Source: Glandiceps talaboti (taxonomy: Eukaryota > Hemichordata > Enteropneusta > Spengelidae). From it: DNA of 64,000 bases. Below are positions 26,801 through 41,111 of the stretch, piece by piece. Where the stretch lies: contig NC_135549.1 of the NCBI RefSeq assembly GCF_964340395.1, positions 2,662,001 to 2,726,000 of the forward strand, read 5' to 3'. The notes beneath the pieces were generated by a model. That model saw only the letters and a list, made by a program, of their open reading frames with translations. It ran no database searches and was not told where the DNA came from. The position numbers and the translations under genes are program-made. How positions within the stretch are numbered: the first letter of the stretch is position 1; every line of letters begins with the position of its first letter.

Positions 26801-28058
26801 CAAATCTATACGATCTCACGACTTGAGATATCGAAATATCTTGAAGATTTTATTGTTGTGCAATCACGATTAATAGTGATAGAGGACATTAGAATAACAA
26901 ATGACATGTCTATGGAACGCCATTAAACCATTTCATGGGAAGGAAATCGATTTTCATGCCAATTTTATCCAACATAACACGACTGCAAAGTGATAGCGCA
27001 AGAGGTTTTATGATAGAACATTGAGGTAACTGAACCATTAATGCCTCAGTCTAAGTCCTTGAATTGGTAGTGATATTATCCATGAGTAATTTTGCTAATA
27101 CATCACAGACAAGTCCCAGATATCTGTTTGACTTATTTAAAGGTACACCTGTGTACCTATTATATAGTAAATTCAAGATAACACTGCATTTCATGCCCCT
27201 AATTATCCTGAAAGATACACGGAGGAAAGGTATCACACACTGCATTTCATGCCCCTAATTATCCTGATAAAGACAAGGTAAATATGGAAAGTAGATTCTT
27301 AGTTCGACATACTTTCGGTGACATTATGATTTGAGGGGTTAAGGTAAATAGCTTCGACTTCAAATCACAGTTACGATACATCAAATGATGTTCAATATTT
27401 CATGGATAAATATGAATCAGTTACTGTTGTAAACAACCAGTCACATTGTTTGTAACTACAAAGGGCTATTATTACCCAAATAAAAAAACGACAGACCTTG
27501 AACATTTAACAAGCAGTATGTGAGCTCAGGTCTTAACCTTGTCCCTTTGCCCTTTCATTGTCTATGGCACTACTGGTAACTAATCCGTATGTGAGGTATA
27601 CATATGTAAGTATCCATGTACATTATTACCGTTTAACCCTAGGGTACACGACTACTGATTGTTGTCATAAACATAAAACATTATGTGAAATGAGTTTCAA
27701 TAATTCATGATTACGAACAATATCTCACATATAATGGATAGTTATTAACATTGATAACCTTGCAATGAGCAGAATGTACGGTAGGGGACACGAGGAGAAT
27801 GGAGGCCATCGATCAGAATAGTGTAGGGTGCTTTTTGATAGTATGAAATGGGGTCATGACATTTTATACTAAAGATTTAAACCAAATTAAAGACCAGGAG
27901 CGGTTACCTTGTATATTTGCACAAGAAAATACTTATGCGCAAAATACGCAAAATAAACCTATATCTATTTAAACCTTAAATCTTAAACCTATATCTATTT
28001 ATAAGGCAGATAATAGCCATGGGAATGTTTGTTTATGTCTGCCTTAATAATATATTTG
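23886..28058. other. Gene-poor stretch, no gene seen
   Basis: No domain-bearing or splice-flanked frame found. A 29-bp sequence starting ACTGCATTTCATGCCCCTAA is directly repeated near 27183 and 27239. Otherwise AT-rich unique sequence. Confidence 0.45.
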
Positions 28059-28059
28059 T

Positions 28060-28150
<91 letters not shown>

Positions 28151-28280
28151 TTTCATTCTTCTTTCGCCAAGTAGAGTGCTCGATCACCTTGGAGAGCTAT
28201 CATACATAAAAATGAAAGAAGACGAGTCTGATATTACATAGTGGAATTACACCAATGTAATATCAGACTCGTCTTCTTTC

Positions 28281-28377
<97 letters not shown>
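28059..28377. mobile_element. Hairpin element sandwiched between (CA)n(TA)n and (TA)n
   Basis: (CA)n at 28059-28094 and (TA)n at 28095-28143, then a module of about 142 bp, then (TA)n to 28376. The right part of the module is a perfect 34-bp-arm hairpin (28206-28239 with 28255-28288; arm begins ATAAAAATGAAAGAAGACG) ending at the TA tract. The layout (TA tract, body, terminal hairpin, TA tract) is like the Crypton copies, but the sequence is unrelated and non-coding. Confidence 0.75.
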
Positions 28378-28378
<1 letters not shown>

Positions 28379-31360
28379 ATATGGGTGTCTTACTGGAGAG
28401 AACAGTGCTCAATGCAATATTAGTAGAGAGAGGCAGATAATGTTACTGGAGAGTAAAATTCACTCTTTGAACAAATGAAACCTCAGGTGCAGTCGCTTAC
28501 CTTGTACCATAATCCCTTGCTGTTTTGTCCACTTCATTTATCTATCATTTATTTATTTATTTAATTTACATACAGTCAGTTGACAACAGTGTGTCTGTCT
28601 TTATCTCATTATGTTCGTATACATGTATAGGGTGAATAAATATAGGGTCAATAGCCATATAATATTATGTATGGAAAGTAAAAGTGAATTATGGAAGACC
28701 ATATTCAAGTATTCTAAGACCATATTCAAGTATTCTATGGTCTTCAATTACCTGTATGGTTGTGATATGTTATGCCTCTAAATGGCCCCCTAGAAATATT
28801 TTTTTTTTAAATGAGTCACCCATGTGAGAGGGACACACTCTTCTAACCAGACATTATGGTAATGCTGTTTCTCCGTCAAATCAAGATTCACGGGAAAAGC
28901 CTTACTGGCTAAGTATCTCCAAGAAGAGCCCAATGTGAGATTACTCCTTGCGAAATCCACATTCATTTGTAAAGAAATCTCCTATTGTATGGACCCTGAA
29001 ATCTAATTTCACCGTTACTTTAACGTGGTGTACCAGAATGTAGGAGGGGGTTTACCGTATAACTGCATAGATAAAATATTTGTATGGTCTTTGGTGGGGG
29101 AGATGTAGTTCACAAATAACATCAGTAAAACATGTGTTTTGTAAACATACTAAATCATTTCCTGTATAGATGTATATTGCCTAAACACTATAAATTAGAC
29201 ACTGTGTATACATAGCTGTAAAGGCATTACCACAAAACTGTTGGCCGGTATCATTATCATCATGAACTTTGTCAATACCACGTGACCACATATTGACAAA
29301 TCACGACGTTGTAAATGTATGGTGTGTATTTACAATATTGACAGCAATACGGTTTCGTAATAGTTTTCACACACTGATGCACAATGTTTAGAGGGTTCAT
29401 CAACAATGAAATGATGGCAGTTTAACATTCAACAACTTTCTCTAGATCTCTCCATTAATGTTACTAATATTTACTTTCTCTTTGGGATTTATCCAATGGT
29501 TTGTTTTATCCATTACTACCTACTACATACATGAAGGATTATGTGCAAAGACCATTAAACAACATTTATCTTTTTTTTGTGATTTATTATTTTGACATAT
29601 TTTAGACATGTCATGAATCACTCACTATACATACACCAACCTACAAGGTTCCAAGCTATTAAATTCAAAGTTATACTGTCTCTGAGGTACTTGATAACAG
29701 ACACGTAGGTTATCAATGCGATACATTTCCTCTCAGAAATCAAAAACATCATACCCTGACATGTGTATGCAAAGAAGGTTAATTTTACTATTGCCTACGG
29801 ATAAGTAACATAAGGTTACAGGTCAGACTTCCAGTTATATGTAATGGATCACTCTCAGCACATCTGTTTTAATATCTCTTGTGAACACTCGGTTGTTCAA
29901 TAGGTTATTTATCTTATTTCGAACACATGTTCCCGAAAATTTTGTAAAAATGAATAATACATTACATTAGTTCAGCCATTGCTTTGATTGCAATAAAATG
30001 ATGTCATTAAAACACTTGCAGGGGTTGGTGTGCATATCAACGAGGGCTTATTTGCATTAAAGAGTGTTTTCGGAAGGCATATTGAATAGACTAGCAGATA
30101 GATTTGATAGAGATAGACAAATATGATACGCTTAAAAGTATAAATCTAGATGTTGTGTATTTGGGATGTTTGTCAGACAGAAAACTGACTTTGTTTAAGC
30201 TGTGAAAAACCTCTAGATGGAGACATCATAGATAATGCTGAGTTGACATATTAAGTGAAACAGAATATTTACACAAAGAAGTTAAAAAAATGTGCCTTCC
30301 GTCAATGCCTTTAATATGAGGAATATATAGATTGAAAATATTCACAGCAGAGTTTTTAACTCGAATCATTCCATGCAGACATGTGTGGTCATTGTGTGTG
30401 GCGTTAATGTACGTTAAGTATTGACCTTTTGATTGGAAATTCATTATACACGATTCCCCATTAAGTTGACTAGCATATTTAATGTAATTCTAAAATTGAG
30501 TTGAATTTCAACAAATTAATCATCAAATGTCATATTAAACTGAAGAATACATGCAAGGAGAGCAAACAGTACTGTAGTAGAACCGGTTTCACAGTTTAGC
30601 ATGTATACCTGTACAGAAACATGTTTTCAAAGGAATGACAGATTCGATTGGTGTATCAGAAACATTCAGTCATCGTAGCGAATGAATTTTGAATTTCAGT
30701 ACATTGGGCGTTAAGTTTTATGTATTGAACCAAGTGTAGGAGCAAAGTTTGACTTTGTTCTTGATTTTGAATTGTACAATTTGATGCTTGTATCAGCTAC
30801 GTACCTTCCACGGTCATGGTACAATATTAATTTCCCATAATTCACAATTCAAAATGGCGATCGTGCAAGTTCCTTTGTCCAGCAGATCATTGTAATAATC
30901 ATAACCTTTTTCGTAGGATTAATACCAACCTACGTTAATGTACTTGTCAACGACTTATGAAATCTACCATTTTTACAAATCACTATCTTATTCTTACAAT
31001 TTGAAAATCAACATCGAAATGAAACATTTTATGTAAGATTATGTGGAGTGCATTTCTTCTTCAATTATTAATCAAACGTCAGACTTAGCTAGTGCGAAAT
31101 AGATAGGAAAATAGAAATGCTTGACGATGTAGCCAAAGATAAACAGACTAAAAGACAATATGTAAATATTATTACCCAAAGGATCATATACCTCATCTAT
31201 GTTCTCTGGTACATGCTTTATTTATCATCTGTGTGTCAATTTTTTGTATTTACGTAATAGCTGGATAAATAAATGGATATATGTTATGCTTTATGTGTAC
31301 AATTTTGTTCTACGGGCAGAGAGGCCACACTAGTTTTTCAGGCGTTTTTCTCTAAATGGT

Positions 31361-31597
31361 GACGTACCTGTTACAGTACTACTCAAGACGTACCAGTGGA
31401 TGTCATCTTTGAAGCCATTGGGCCTTTTACGGCACCATCCAAGACGTACCTGTTACAATACTATTCAAGACGTACCTGTAAGTTTCATCTCTGAAGCCAC
31501 TGGGCCTATTTACAGCACCTTCCAAGATGTACCTGTTACAGTACTATTCAAGACGTACCTGTGGGTTTCATCTTTGAAGCCATTTTGCCTTTTTACG
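31361..31597 (+). repeat. 83-bp tandem repeat, about 2.8 diverged copies
   Basis: Unit begins GACGTACCTGTTACAGTACT and includes a second GACGTACCTG and CATCTTTGAAGCCATT. Starts near 31361, 31443 and 31526. Confidence 0.85.
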
Positions 31598-34500
31598 ACC
31601 CAGATGTATTATTTTCGTTATGTCAGCAGTAAAATATGCTCTAACTTGTGAGAATGATGGATGTGTAAACATTTTAACATTAGCAATTATGCGTCGAACT
31701 TTGTGTGAACCGTTCATAGATCAACCAGGGGTAATATTGCAGTATAAGCAGCTACGGATGGTTCGCGGTGGCGACAGGTGCATACTGGATAAAGATGCAC
31801 TGGGATTGGAAAGAGATATTATCAATCGTTGATGAAGGACAGTATCAAGGGATGGAATGGATTGAACCAAGAATGTTAAACCTGGCCAAGTCTCACGAGT
31901 CATTTTATACACATTGATATATAGTTATTGCCTCTGTCTGTACGTCGAATAACATTGCAATGTCTATCTCGTCTTCAACCGGAAGCCGGTGACAGTTAAA
32001 CTTACCATTCTCTGAGATAGAAACAATATACTTTATTCATATGTGGGAATACCCCTTAGAGTCAATATGCTATATTAATTTTGCACCTACAAATATGAAC
32101 GCTAAAACATTATCATTTATCAAATTTCATACGTACATACACTCTCTTTCAAACCCGTGTACAATCATACACGAGGTAATCACTGGGGTATGACAAATCA
32201 CGACCTTCCGCTTTCTGCATGCATGGAATACAATGACAAATATACAGAGTCTGATGATTATATACAACGTTATTAGTAACGTTTCGGGATGCTTCAACTA
32301 GATTTAGTGACGAGAAAAGGCATGGCCTTTAGTTTTATGTCGACGTATTTATTGCTTTAATATATGCATTAAAATGTCAAAGTTATGTATTTCAATGGCT
32401 TTAGAGTCGCAAAAGCTATTACATTGTAAATATATCCATCGATAAAGTAACTTTTCACTCGTGACGGATGAAAAAAAAAACCCACACACACACATATTTT
32501 TACATCGTTGCAGCAATAAATCGTATAGTTGTTCTTTAGAGCATGGCTGTAAAATATATGCAAATGTAGTTTCCATACACATTATTAATGAGAGTCAGGT
32601 ATAGAGTTAAATCAATGTTGTGGTTTATTTTAATCAAGTCAGTAAAACATCATAGACTGCTAGCAAGTCTGAAATCGACATTTTAGCATTACATATGTTA
32701 TGAACACTTTAATTTCTAGAGCAATGGTTGACATGCCGAAAATCGTCAATACAAATAAATATACGAAATACACGACGGCTTGCATATTAGGTGTGTATTG
32801 ATTGATATTAATATTTACAAAATAATTTAATATTAATATTTACAAAATAAAGAAAATGTGACTAGGATCGTGATTAAATCGTTTCATAGATTGGTTTTAT
32901 AACATAACCAATGTGGTTTCAGTAAAATGGTGTAAATGGGTACAATGACATTTATTATGGCTATGTAATTTAAAAACAAATGTATAAAGAACAACGTAAT
33001 ATTTCACATTTTTCATGATTGTTATCTATCATTATCGTGTTATGCAAACTCTTTACCTGTAACATGTGTGCATCAATGTGTTGACGATATAGTGCGTTCT
33101 CATCCTAGCTTGACACGTAACTATACGTGTACCATTCTTGCCGTATAAATTCTATTCTTATTTCATGTGTCTCAGATGATATAAATTAGAATCAAGTTCA
33201 AGTAAAATTAGGAAGAATTCCATAATAGCCAAAATATTGTCTATACCTATCTCCAAGATTGAAGCATCCCAATTTTTACACTGTTTTGTAATGATTTAGG
33301 CGCACGAATTCAATTCAATCACAAAAGATGCGCAGTTGGTGGTTTCATGTTCTTCAACTAAACATTTCGTTTACCAGGGCCATTGTACATGGACATTTGA
33401 CTTGTAATGGTGCCTACAGAGGTTGGGTAAAAATTGCAGGTTGGTGTGCAGGTAGGTTTCTATGGCATGTTCAGTCAAAATATATATGGAGACAGTCAAA
33501 CATTTGGATATCTGCATTTACAGAAATGATTAATTGCACGATTGACCTCAAAATATAGTAAAAACCGTCCATTCAATGTGAACACGTTAAAAATAAAAAA
33601 TAATAAAAGAAAACAACTGATTCACAATTACTAACAGTCTTGTCAACGGGTGTAGTTATGAATACCATCTCAAAATGTATGCTAAGCAAGTCAATGGGGA
33701 ATTACTGAAAATAGCTGGTTAAATATTGAAAAATGACGAAAGGTGGCCATTTTTGCTGGCTACTTACACCCCTAATGTCCGTAGTGTTCCAAATAACAAC
33801 ACCGAATACAAACAAGCGAACAAATTCGACAGGATAGGCAAACTGCACACAAATAGCATGAATACACTGTCAGAATGACACGGCACAGATCCTACAATGT
33901 GATACAAGTAGTATATATAATGTGTACTCACACATTACTAGTACAAGAACAAACATTTACTTACTCCTGTTAGTTAGAACGAAGTCCTCCGACTGAAGAT
34001 CCTAATGGCTTCCATGTGAAATTCGTTTGTCCCTTGTGTCGTTTTCTAGAATACACAGTAGAAATACGGCACCAAAGGATGAGCACAGTTGATGTTTCCC
34101 AAACAAAGCGATTCAACTTATATGTATTACAGTTCAACATGTGTTGTGTTCAGATCCAGGCTAAAAATACCTAACGCTGTTAGGCGTTACAGCTGAAGTG
34201 AAAAGTGGCGGGTATATTACGACACAAGTATGATTATACAGCTTTGTAATCGACACGTTTGTAGTGACACAGCAACGAGTAGTGAAATTTGAGAAACGCA
34301 CTGAAGACAACGTTCAATTTAAGCACTGATATGAATATTGTGTTGTTTTACCTACCAATCTCTGTATCATCCATCAACTCGATAGTGCTGTCGCAGATCG
34401 CGAACCACTCACAGCTTCGAAGAGGCGATATGCATGCGTATATATGTATGGGCGGACGACACACACACATACACACAGGTCATCAAGGCAAAGCAATGAA

Positions 34501-35139
34501 AAGTGGCGCTACAGATCATACCTGCAGGTTTAGAGGAGATGCATCCCAAATGTATAGCTACACATAGCCCATGTAGGTCAAAGAAGTCCGTAGGGATTTG
34601 GAATAATAGAAATGTAGAACTCAGAGAGAAGTAGAGGACTGGTATGTATACTAGGTCAAGATCACTAAATCCCTTCAGTCGTTAAAATGATTATTCTAAT
34701 ACAATATTTATGCATTTCAATAATGGTGGTGACTAACTTATGTATTACATGTACTCATATAGTTGTATACTTTACATACTTTTACATACATGAATAAATT
34801 TATGCTGGGTATTTGAAATGTTGAAATTTAAAATTGACTTGCAAATTGACGAGTTCAAACCTCGTCATCGAATTCCCTTTAATAATTAAGAGGATTGGAG
34901 AAGTTGATGAACCGTAATTCTGAAAGCTAAATGTATCATCCGGGACATATATATCATCCGGGACATACTTGTAAAGGTGTATACAAGAGGATAGAAAACA
35001 TTCGCTTTCATGCGTTTTCAAGAGCCTGCCAGAGATAACCTTCACAGTACACAATTTTGAAAATCATTTCCGATTGATGACATCACCTGGGTGTCATTGT
35101 CCTGTAAAAGTCTGGCTATTACCTGAAGATACAGTTGAT

Positions 35140-35200
35140 CAAACAAACAAACAAACAAACAAACAAACAAACAAACAAACAAACAAACAAACAAACAAAC
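35140..35200 (+). repeat. (CAAA)n microsatellite
   Basis: About 15 perfect CAAA units. Confidence 0.95.
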
Positions 35201-36419
35201 GAATCGAAACAGTAATTAGATAACAAATAGATCTTCGGACCATAATAATAGTGGTCTGAGAATTGTCTGATTGATGTTATGATAATTATAAAATTGTATG
35301 AATATTTGGATACTTAGATTTAATTGCATTAAACATCTTATTATCTTAATTTAATGCTATCAAACCCTTTGCTTTGTGCAGTAGACTGTCAGACCAACCC
35401 AGGATGTAGTGGGGAATCATCGTTATTTCGATAAGACAACTTTGAACTTGTACAGCAAAATCGGGGCTTAGACTACTACGCATCATCACCATCAAAACAT
35501 GAAACCATATCTTACATGATATTCTTGGTAAATTAAAAAAATTGCTTTAATATCAAATACCTATATCTACACTTTTTATATTCTCCATTTATTGACAAAC
35601 AAACAAAATGAAAGTATCGTTAGAACAAGAAATGACTATAGGAGGGCAGGCTTGTAGCCTTTGGGGATAACACTTACAGTTCGTTGCCAAAAGTTATGGA
35701 ATTGTTGATATGAGGCCAAAACAGACTTTGCAAATGAAAGACATACTATTTGGGAAAATTAAAAACTGAAAGAATGTTTTCTAAAAAGAACATCAACAAG
35801 ACAAAAAGTTATGTATATGAAGTAGCTTCATGCAATATACAAAGTTTGTCTACATTGCTTTCTACGTCTTCATTGGAACTCTTCCTGAGGTCTTTACTTT
35901 CTTGACTTTATTTTCACAATATAATCAGCCCAAAAAATTTACAACCTATTTAATTATTACAGTGTAGCAGAGACTTAAATTTCACCAGGTATAGTAGTTA
36001 CTGAGGGTCACAATTTTGCACTCACACACACATATACATATATATAGCTTAGATTAGTATATATGGATGCTGTGAGTAAACAATTAGTATCTATGTCAAG
36101 ATCATTTTTTTTACATACACATGGAAGGTAACTTTCATGTTGTGGACTATGCACCTTTTATACCTCTATATATGTATAGACTGATAGTATTACATTCAGA
36201 CTTAAACTAATTAAGGTACAATTTACGGTTTACTAATATATAAAAACACTTGTATTAGATAATATCAATAACATTGAAAAGTGATATAAATATGGGCATC
36301 TTTCATGTAAATGTTAATCGCTTAGTACATGCAATCATTAGTTATCCTAAGTACTAAGTATATTTTCATTAAACCGAAACAGATCGTGCGGTTTTCAAAA
36401 AATGTTTTCATCTTGGTCG

Positions 36420-36760
36420 TGTGGGTTTGGTTAGCCTAAGGTTGGGTTACTTTGGTGCGAGTTGGGGTAACGTCATACAGGTTGGGTTAGGTTAGCTTCG
36501 TAGGGCTTGGTTAGATTAGGTTAACCTTGTACAGGTTGGGTTAGGTTAGGTTAGCTGCGTATGGGTTGGGTTAGGTTAGGTTAGCTGCGTATGGGTTGGG
36601 TTAGGTTAGGTTAGCTGCGTATGGGTTGGTTAGCTTCGAAGGGGTTGGGTTAGATTACTTTAACCTCCTAGAGGTTGGGTTAGGTTATGTTAGCTTCGTA
36701 TGGATTGGGGTCATTGGTTGGGTTAGGTTAGGTGAGTTTCGTAGAGGTTGAATTAACCTC
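36420..36760 (+). repeat. 30-bp minisatellite with TTAGG-like core, downstream of gene C
   Basis: Imperfect repeats built on GGGTTGGGTTAGGTTAGG followed by TTAGCTGCGTAT. Three near-identical 30-bp units occur between about 36536 and 36630, with more diverged units (TTCGTAGGG, CTCCTAGAGG) on both sides. It lies about 200 bp beyond the stop codon of gene C. Confidence 0.85.
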
Positions 36761-36958
36761 GCAAGGATAATGTTAGCCCTTATAGGACATTTCGTGAAAC
36801 ATGACTCCCATTGTCCTGGTGACCAATGAGATTAAACACTGCCAGCCATAGTGCTGTCATCGGTTGTCTTCCCGTGAGGGAAATCATGATCAGTACTTCA
36901 ACTTTGGCAGTTGTTGTTATCATGATGAGACATATTATTAGGTTCATGATTGTGAGGG

Positions 36959-39148
36959 TCACGTGACATTGTATAGATTTTCTCCAGCTTGGTGACTGGA
37001 TGCAGTAAATGAAATAAAATCGTTCCTTCTAATATCTTCACATTCGTTTACCATATTTATGTTATCAGGTCCTTTCTCAATACCGCATTCAGCATGGACT
37101 AAATTTCTCCCAGAATTGCATCTGTCCATTCCGTTATCGCGCATTGTACAAGCAATATCGTCGGGTTCTCTGTCACAAATCAAATCAGGCGTACAACGCA
37201 TGAACAAACCACTGGAATCCGTTCCGTTGTTATCGCTGTCTCTTAGTTCGATTACGTCGTCGTATGCGGGCGGTATACTAACAAGGCTTGTCTCTTGGAT
37301 CGTGACTCCGGACAAGTCCTTCCCATTATCAACTGCTGAGTAGTCGGAGTCTTGAGAAACAGTTCCCTGAAGAACTGCAGGCGATGTTGCAACACCCTGC
37401 AGCCGTTTTTTCGTGGTTCGTTTGTGTTTGGGAAACGATGGCCATGGAACATTTAAATTCATTGATTGGCTTCCAAAACCTATCACGAATATAATAAAAA
37501 AAATAACTTTAATTTCAAGTCGTTTGTTCTTTTCATAATTGGTCTTACTCTTGATTTTCGGTATTTTATATTCAGTCATCTTGCAGTAACCGGGAAAGTT
37601 TCTTCTCTACCTTCCAACATTTTTCGTCCTAGCGTATTATATAAATTCAAACAATTGACTGATCAAGTTATGTTACTGTTTGAAGAGGAAAAGAAATGAT
37701 CAGTTTACTTGTAGTATGGCATGATGGTGATTGCTGTATTGAAGAAGATGACGGCCAACAATTGCTCAGCAACCCCTTTGCTACATGTCATGCACATAAG
37801 GACGATATTGTCAACACATTAGCAGCTGATACAGAGACCTACTAATGATTATGTGAATTCCTTTAAATACATATTTTAAATGTAGAAAAGGGATGGCAAA
37901 TGTGTGGAAATAGAATAGAGCATGTAAAAAATAAATACGCTTCGGTAACAGCTGTAAAACAGTTACTCTTTCATGAAACGTGTACATATTCGTAGTCGTT
38001 TAGTTATCTACTGCGTTCGAGATGTTTTCACATATGAACATATCACCACTTCGATAAAAACTTACACCCGCTATCTTCTCTTTCCATATTACGTTGGGCT
38101 CTTTTCATGTTTTCGGGAAGTCTTAGGCGTGGTGGGCCATCTACTTGTATAGCGTTGCGGACTTCCTCTTCAGCCGCGGCGTCTGCCCGGCGTCTCCTGC
38201 TCCGTCTAACGTTGACGTAGCCCACTAAAAAACACCCAGTTAGCAAGATAACACAGGCAAATGCAACTGACACTATAGTTGATCTTGTTTGTTTTTGAGA
38301 ATGAGTTGGATTGGTCCAAGAATCTAGCAAGGCGATGGAAAACTATGAATTAGGACATATGGAAAGCATCAAACAAACAAACAAACAAAATACACACACT
38401 CTCATATACATACATACATACATACATACATACATACATACATACGTCAACCAGGTACAGGTGTGGAGTGATAGCTTGAACGTCGGATCTTACAGCCGAA
38501 AAAGGGTATTCCTTCTTGTCTGTGAGCTGTCTCTTAGATGAAATTAACTCTGATACATTCCAATATCTTACATTATTTCACAATTAGCACAATTTGGGAA
38601 TAACCAACCAATCAACCAACCAACCAACCAACCAACCAACCAACCAACCAACTATTTAAACGTACAGTCTACACGCTGTGATACTTACTGCGAGTGTTCT
38701 GACACTGAATTCCATAGTATGGTTCCACACAATGACACTTGCCATTACCATAGGCACAGGTACCACCATGTAGACATGCATCTGTACTGCAGTGAAATGT
38801 TCCTAGCATCAACAAAGAAGATATAATAATGTTACTCATATTTTGTTTCTAAAAATTGCACATTTAGTTCACTCAATTTGTAGTCGGATACGTTGGTCTT
38901 TTAATCCAGATGTAAGATTTTAGAACCATAATTTATTTGACAATATAAATTATTTGTCTGTGTGTATGACTGTCAATGCGGACACATTTATGTATGTCTA
39001 TACTATCTGTCTGCATGCGATCTGTATGTATGTATGTATGTATGTATGTATGTATGTATGTATGTATGTATGTATGTATGTGTGTATGTATGTATGTATG
39101 TATGTATGTATGTATGTATGTATGTATGTATGTATGTATGTGTGTGTG

Positions 39149-39184
<36 letters not shown>

Positions 39185-40377
39185 TGTATGTATGTATGTA
39201 TGTGTGTATGTATGTGTGTATGTATGTATGTATGTATGTATGTATGTATGTATGTATGTATGTATGTATGTCACCGGAAGCATCACCACCACTATTACCA
39301 CATCAATCCTACTACAACTGCTGTATCTACTCTAGTCTACTCAACAAATACTACCATCATACTTTAAAATAGACTTACTTTCTTCACAACTTTGACCACC
39401 ATACCCAGGCGTACATTGGCATATGATGGTTTCTGGATTGCATGTTCCACCGTTTTCACATTGCACAGTATCACATGGATCACTTGTTGAAACATTTCCT
39501 ATTTAGAATTAAACACACTTCGCAATTATGTCCACCTTCAAATTTATACTTAGGATTGCTCGTCATATACGATTTGTCTATTCGTTTCTTCTAATGAAAC
39601 AAAATTATGTTACATGTAAGTCATTCTTAAAGGAGAGTGGTGTTGGATGAATTAAAGAGGTTTTAATAATACTATTGATTTGCAATTTCTGAAAGTAGAA
39701 GTGAAGGTCGCTTTTTGGCACATGACATTTAGTTGATATCTGCTGGTTGGATCTTTGCAAAGATGGTGTCATTTCTTTACAAAAAAGTGTTCCTCCTTTA
39801 CGGTTTTGAAACACAATTGGCACATGCACATCTTTGTATGTGGTGACAGTTGTCTGTAAAATGTCGAACATAATCTCATTTAGGAAAGACACGTGTGCGT
39901 CTTACAGACGTAAAACAACATTTCCCTTGCTTTTAAAAACATCAATTATTATTCATTACTGACAGTCCCAGCAACACATTGCAAATACAAAGAGTGTAAA
40001 AAGACTCTGAACAAACAAAAGGAAAACACACACATAACCATTAGGTATTTAATAGTATGTCTCGTACTAGTAAAAGCATCCATCTCATAACATATCTCCA
40101 CACACCATGCAAATTTAGTATTGGATCGCCATCAACTGCATCAACTCTTCATGCACTAGTAGTAACATAGCAAAGGTAATACCCCCATGTGACACGCAGA
40201 CAGGAAGAACAGCGCCCTCACAGTCAATTGTAAAAAGGACTATTATAGTTGATATTAATACTAGTGTCTACATTCTATGAATGCTAGCCATAGAAGACTG
40301 TACTTACCAGGAAAGACTGGCTTGACATTTATCATAAATATGACGACAATTGAGAACAAGATGTTTGATTCTGTCAT
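36959..40377 (-). CDS. Gene C: two EGF-like domains, single-pass membrane protein with PPxY tail (5 coding exons)
   Basis: Hand-built model on the minus strand: exons 40377-40308, 39498-39379, 38802-38689, 38323-38066 and 37479-36959; 1083 nt, 360 codons plus TGA, all introns GT-AG and phase 1. Residues 1-23 are a signal peptide (core ILFSIVVIFMI). EGF 1 is at residues 32-61 and EGF 2 at 68-97, both C-x4-C-x5-C-x6-C-x1-C-x8-C with the ENGGTC or LHGGTC turn. The transmembrane helix is at about 117-138, followed by RRSRRRR as stop-transfer. The 220-residue tail has IPPAYDDV (256-263), a class I WW-binding motif, and an acidic tyrosine site QDSDYSAVD. An acceptor ending near 40421 suggests a noncoding first exon upstream. 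Closest by layout to gene B outside the cell and to gene A and member 0 inside. A surface role with WW-protein recruitment is inferred. Confidence 0.82.
38406..38446 (+). repeat. (ATAC)n microsatellite
   Basis: About ten ATAC units in gene C intron 3, about 80 bp upstream (on the minus strand) of the transmembrane exon. Confidence 0.93.
38608..38651 (+). repeat. (CCAA)n microsatellite
   Basis: About ten ACCA units, 38 bp past the donor of the second EGF exon of gene C, in the same intron as the (ATAC)n tract. Confidence 0.93.
39022..39271 (+). repeat. (TGTA)n microsatellite in gene C intron 2
   Basis: About 250 bp of TGTA with a TGTGTGTATATA interruption, in the intron between the two EGF exons. 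Four overlapping open frames here only read the repeat. Confidence 0.95.
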
Positions 40378-40996
40378 CACTTTTCTTTACAGCAAATCAT
40401 AATGACAAAGCTAATCAACTGAAAAATAAGATAAAACATTTATTTAGGGACAGGCAAAAAAAAGTGTTTCAACGTTACAGTACTCGGAACACATGTTAGA
40501 ACAGGAGCTATCATACATCTATAGTGGTGACGTACCATTCACAACTCGTCTCTGGTATTGCAACTGCTGAAATTCTATAGTAATCTACAGTACTTATTCT
40601 ACTGAACAACTTTAGCGTCATGAACACAATGTGACAACGTGTATTGGAATGGGTCTAAGCTTACTCATATAACAACTTGGGATGTACATTATTTTTTTGA
40701 TGTCAGTGCTCATGAAGTACACCATGGAGTGTGACTTTTTCTCTCTCTAATGTATCTGTTTTTCTCCACCTTTTCTTCTCTCATTTATTTTTTTTAAAAA
40801 ATACCCGTGAGTATGAAATGAAACTTCAGTTTGTACCTTGAGATATGTTAGCCATTGACTATATTATTGATTTATTCTGACAGGCTAAGTGATACACTCT
40901 TTGTCATAAAACCTAAGTTAGCATTTGGGTGTTTGAGACACACATAATTCTTGTTCGAAACACACACAATCCTTGTTTGAGACACACTGAATCCTG

Positions 40997-41111
40997 GTCA
41001 TAAGAGCTTAGCATTTGCCGTTTTGTGCAACAATTTACTCTAAAACAGAACACACCAAACTGTTTTAGAGTAAATTGTTGCACAAAACGCCAAATGCTAA
41101 GCTCTTATGAC
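40997..41111. mobile_element. Foldback with 52-bp arms
   Basis: Arm 40997-41048 (starting GTCATAAGAGCTTAGCATTT) and arm 41060-41111 are reverse complements with one mismatch, around an 11-nt loop. Non-coding, MITE-like. It sits upstream of gene C (600 bp from its start codon). Confidence 0.8.

Larger units (their letters stand above)
28378..36419. other. Gene-poor stretch, no convincing gene
   Basis: Frames of up to about 90 codons occur but none has a recognisable domain or supporting splice sites. It contains a 25-bp direct repeat near 28690-28740 (AGACCATATTCAAGTATTCT), the 83-bp repeat at 31361-31597, a direct repeat TTAATATTTACAAAATAA near 32808-32850, and the (CAAA)n tract. Confidence 0.45.

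Noticed and set aside
31620-31832. Possible EGF-like exon (CENDGC text)
   Set aside because: The remaining Cys spacing does not fit EGF and no phase-1 splice sites bracket it.
33328-33558. Possible EGF-like exon with a donor-like GTAGGT after GWCAG
   Set aside because: Too few cysteines and no matching acceptor and phase.
38933-39372. Cys-Met-Tyr-Val and His-Thr-Tyr-Ile repeat frames on both strands
   Set aside because: They read the (TGTA)n microsatellite in gene C intron 2.
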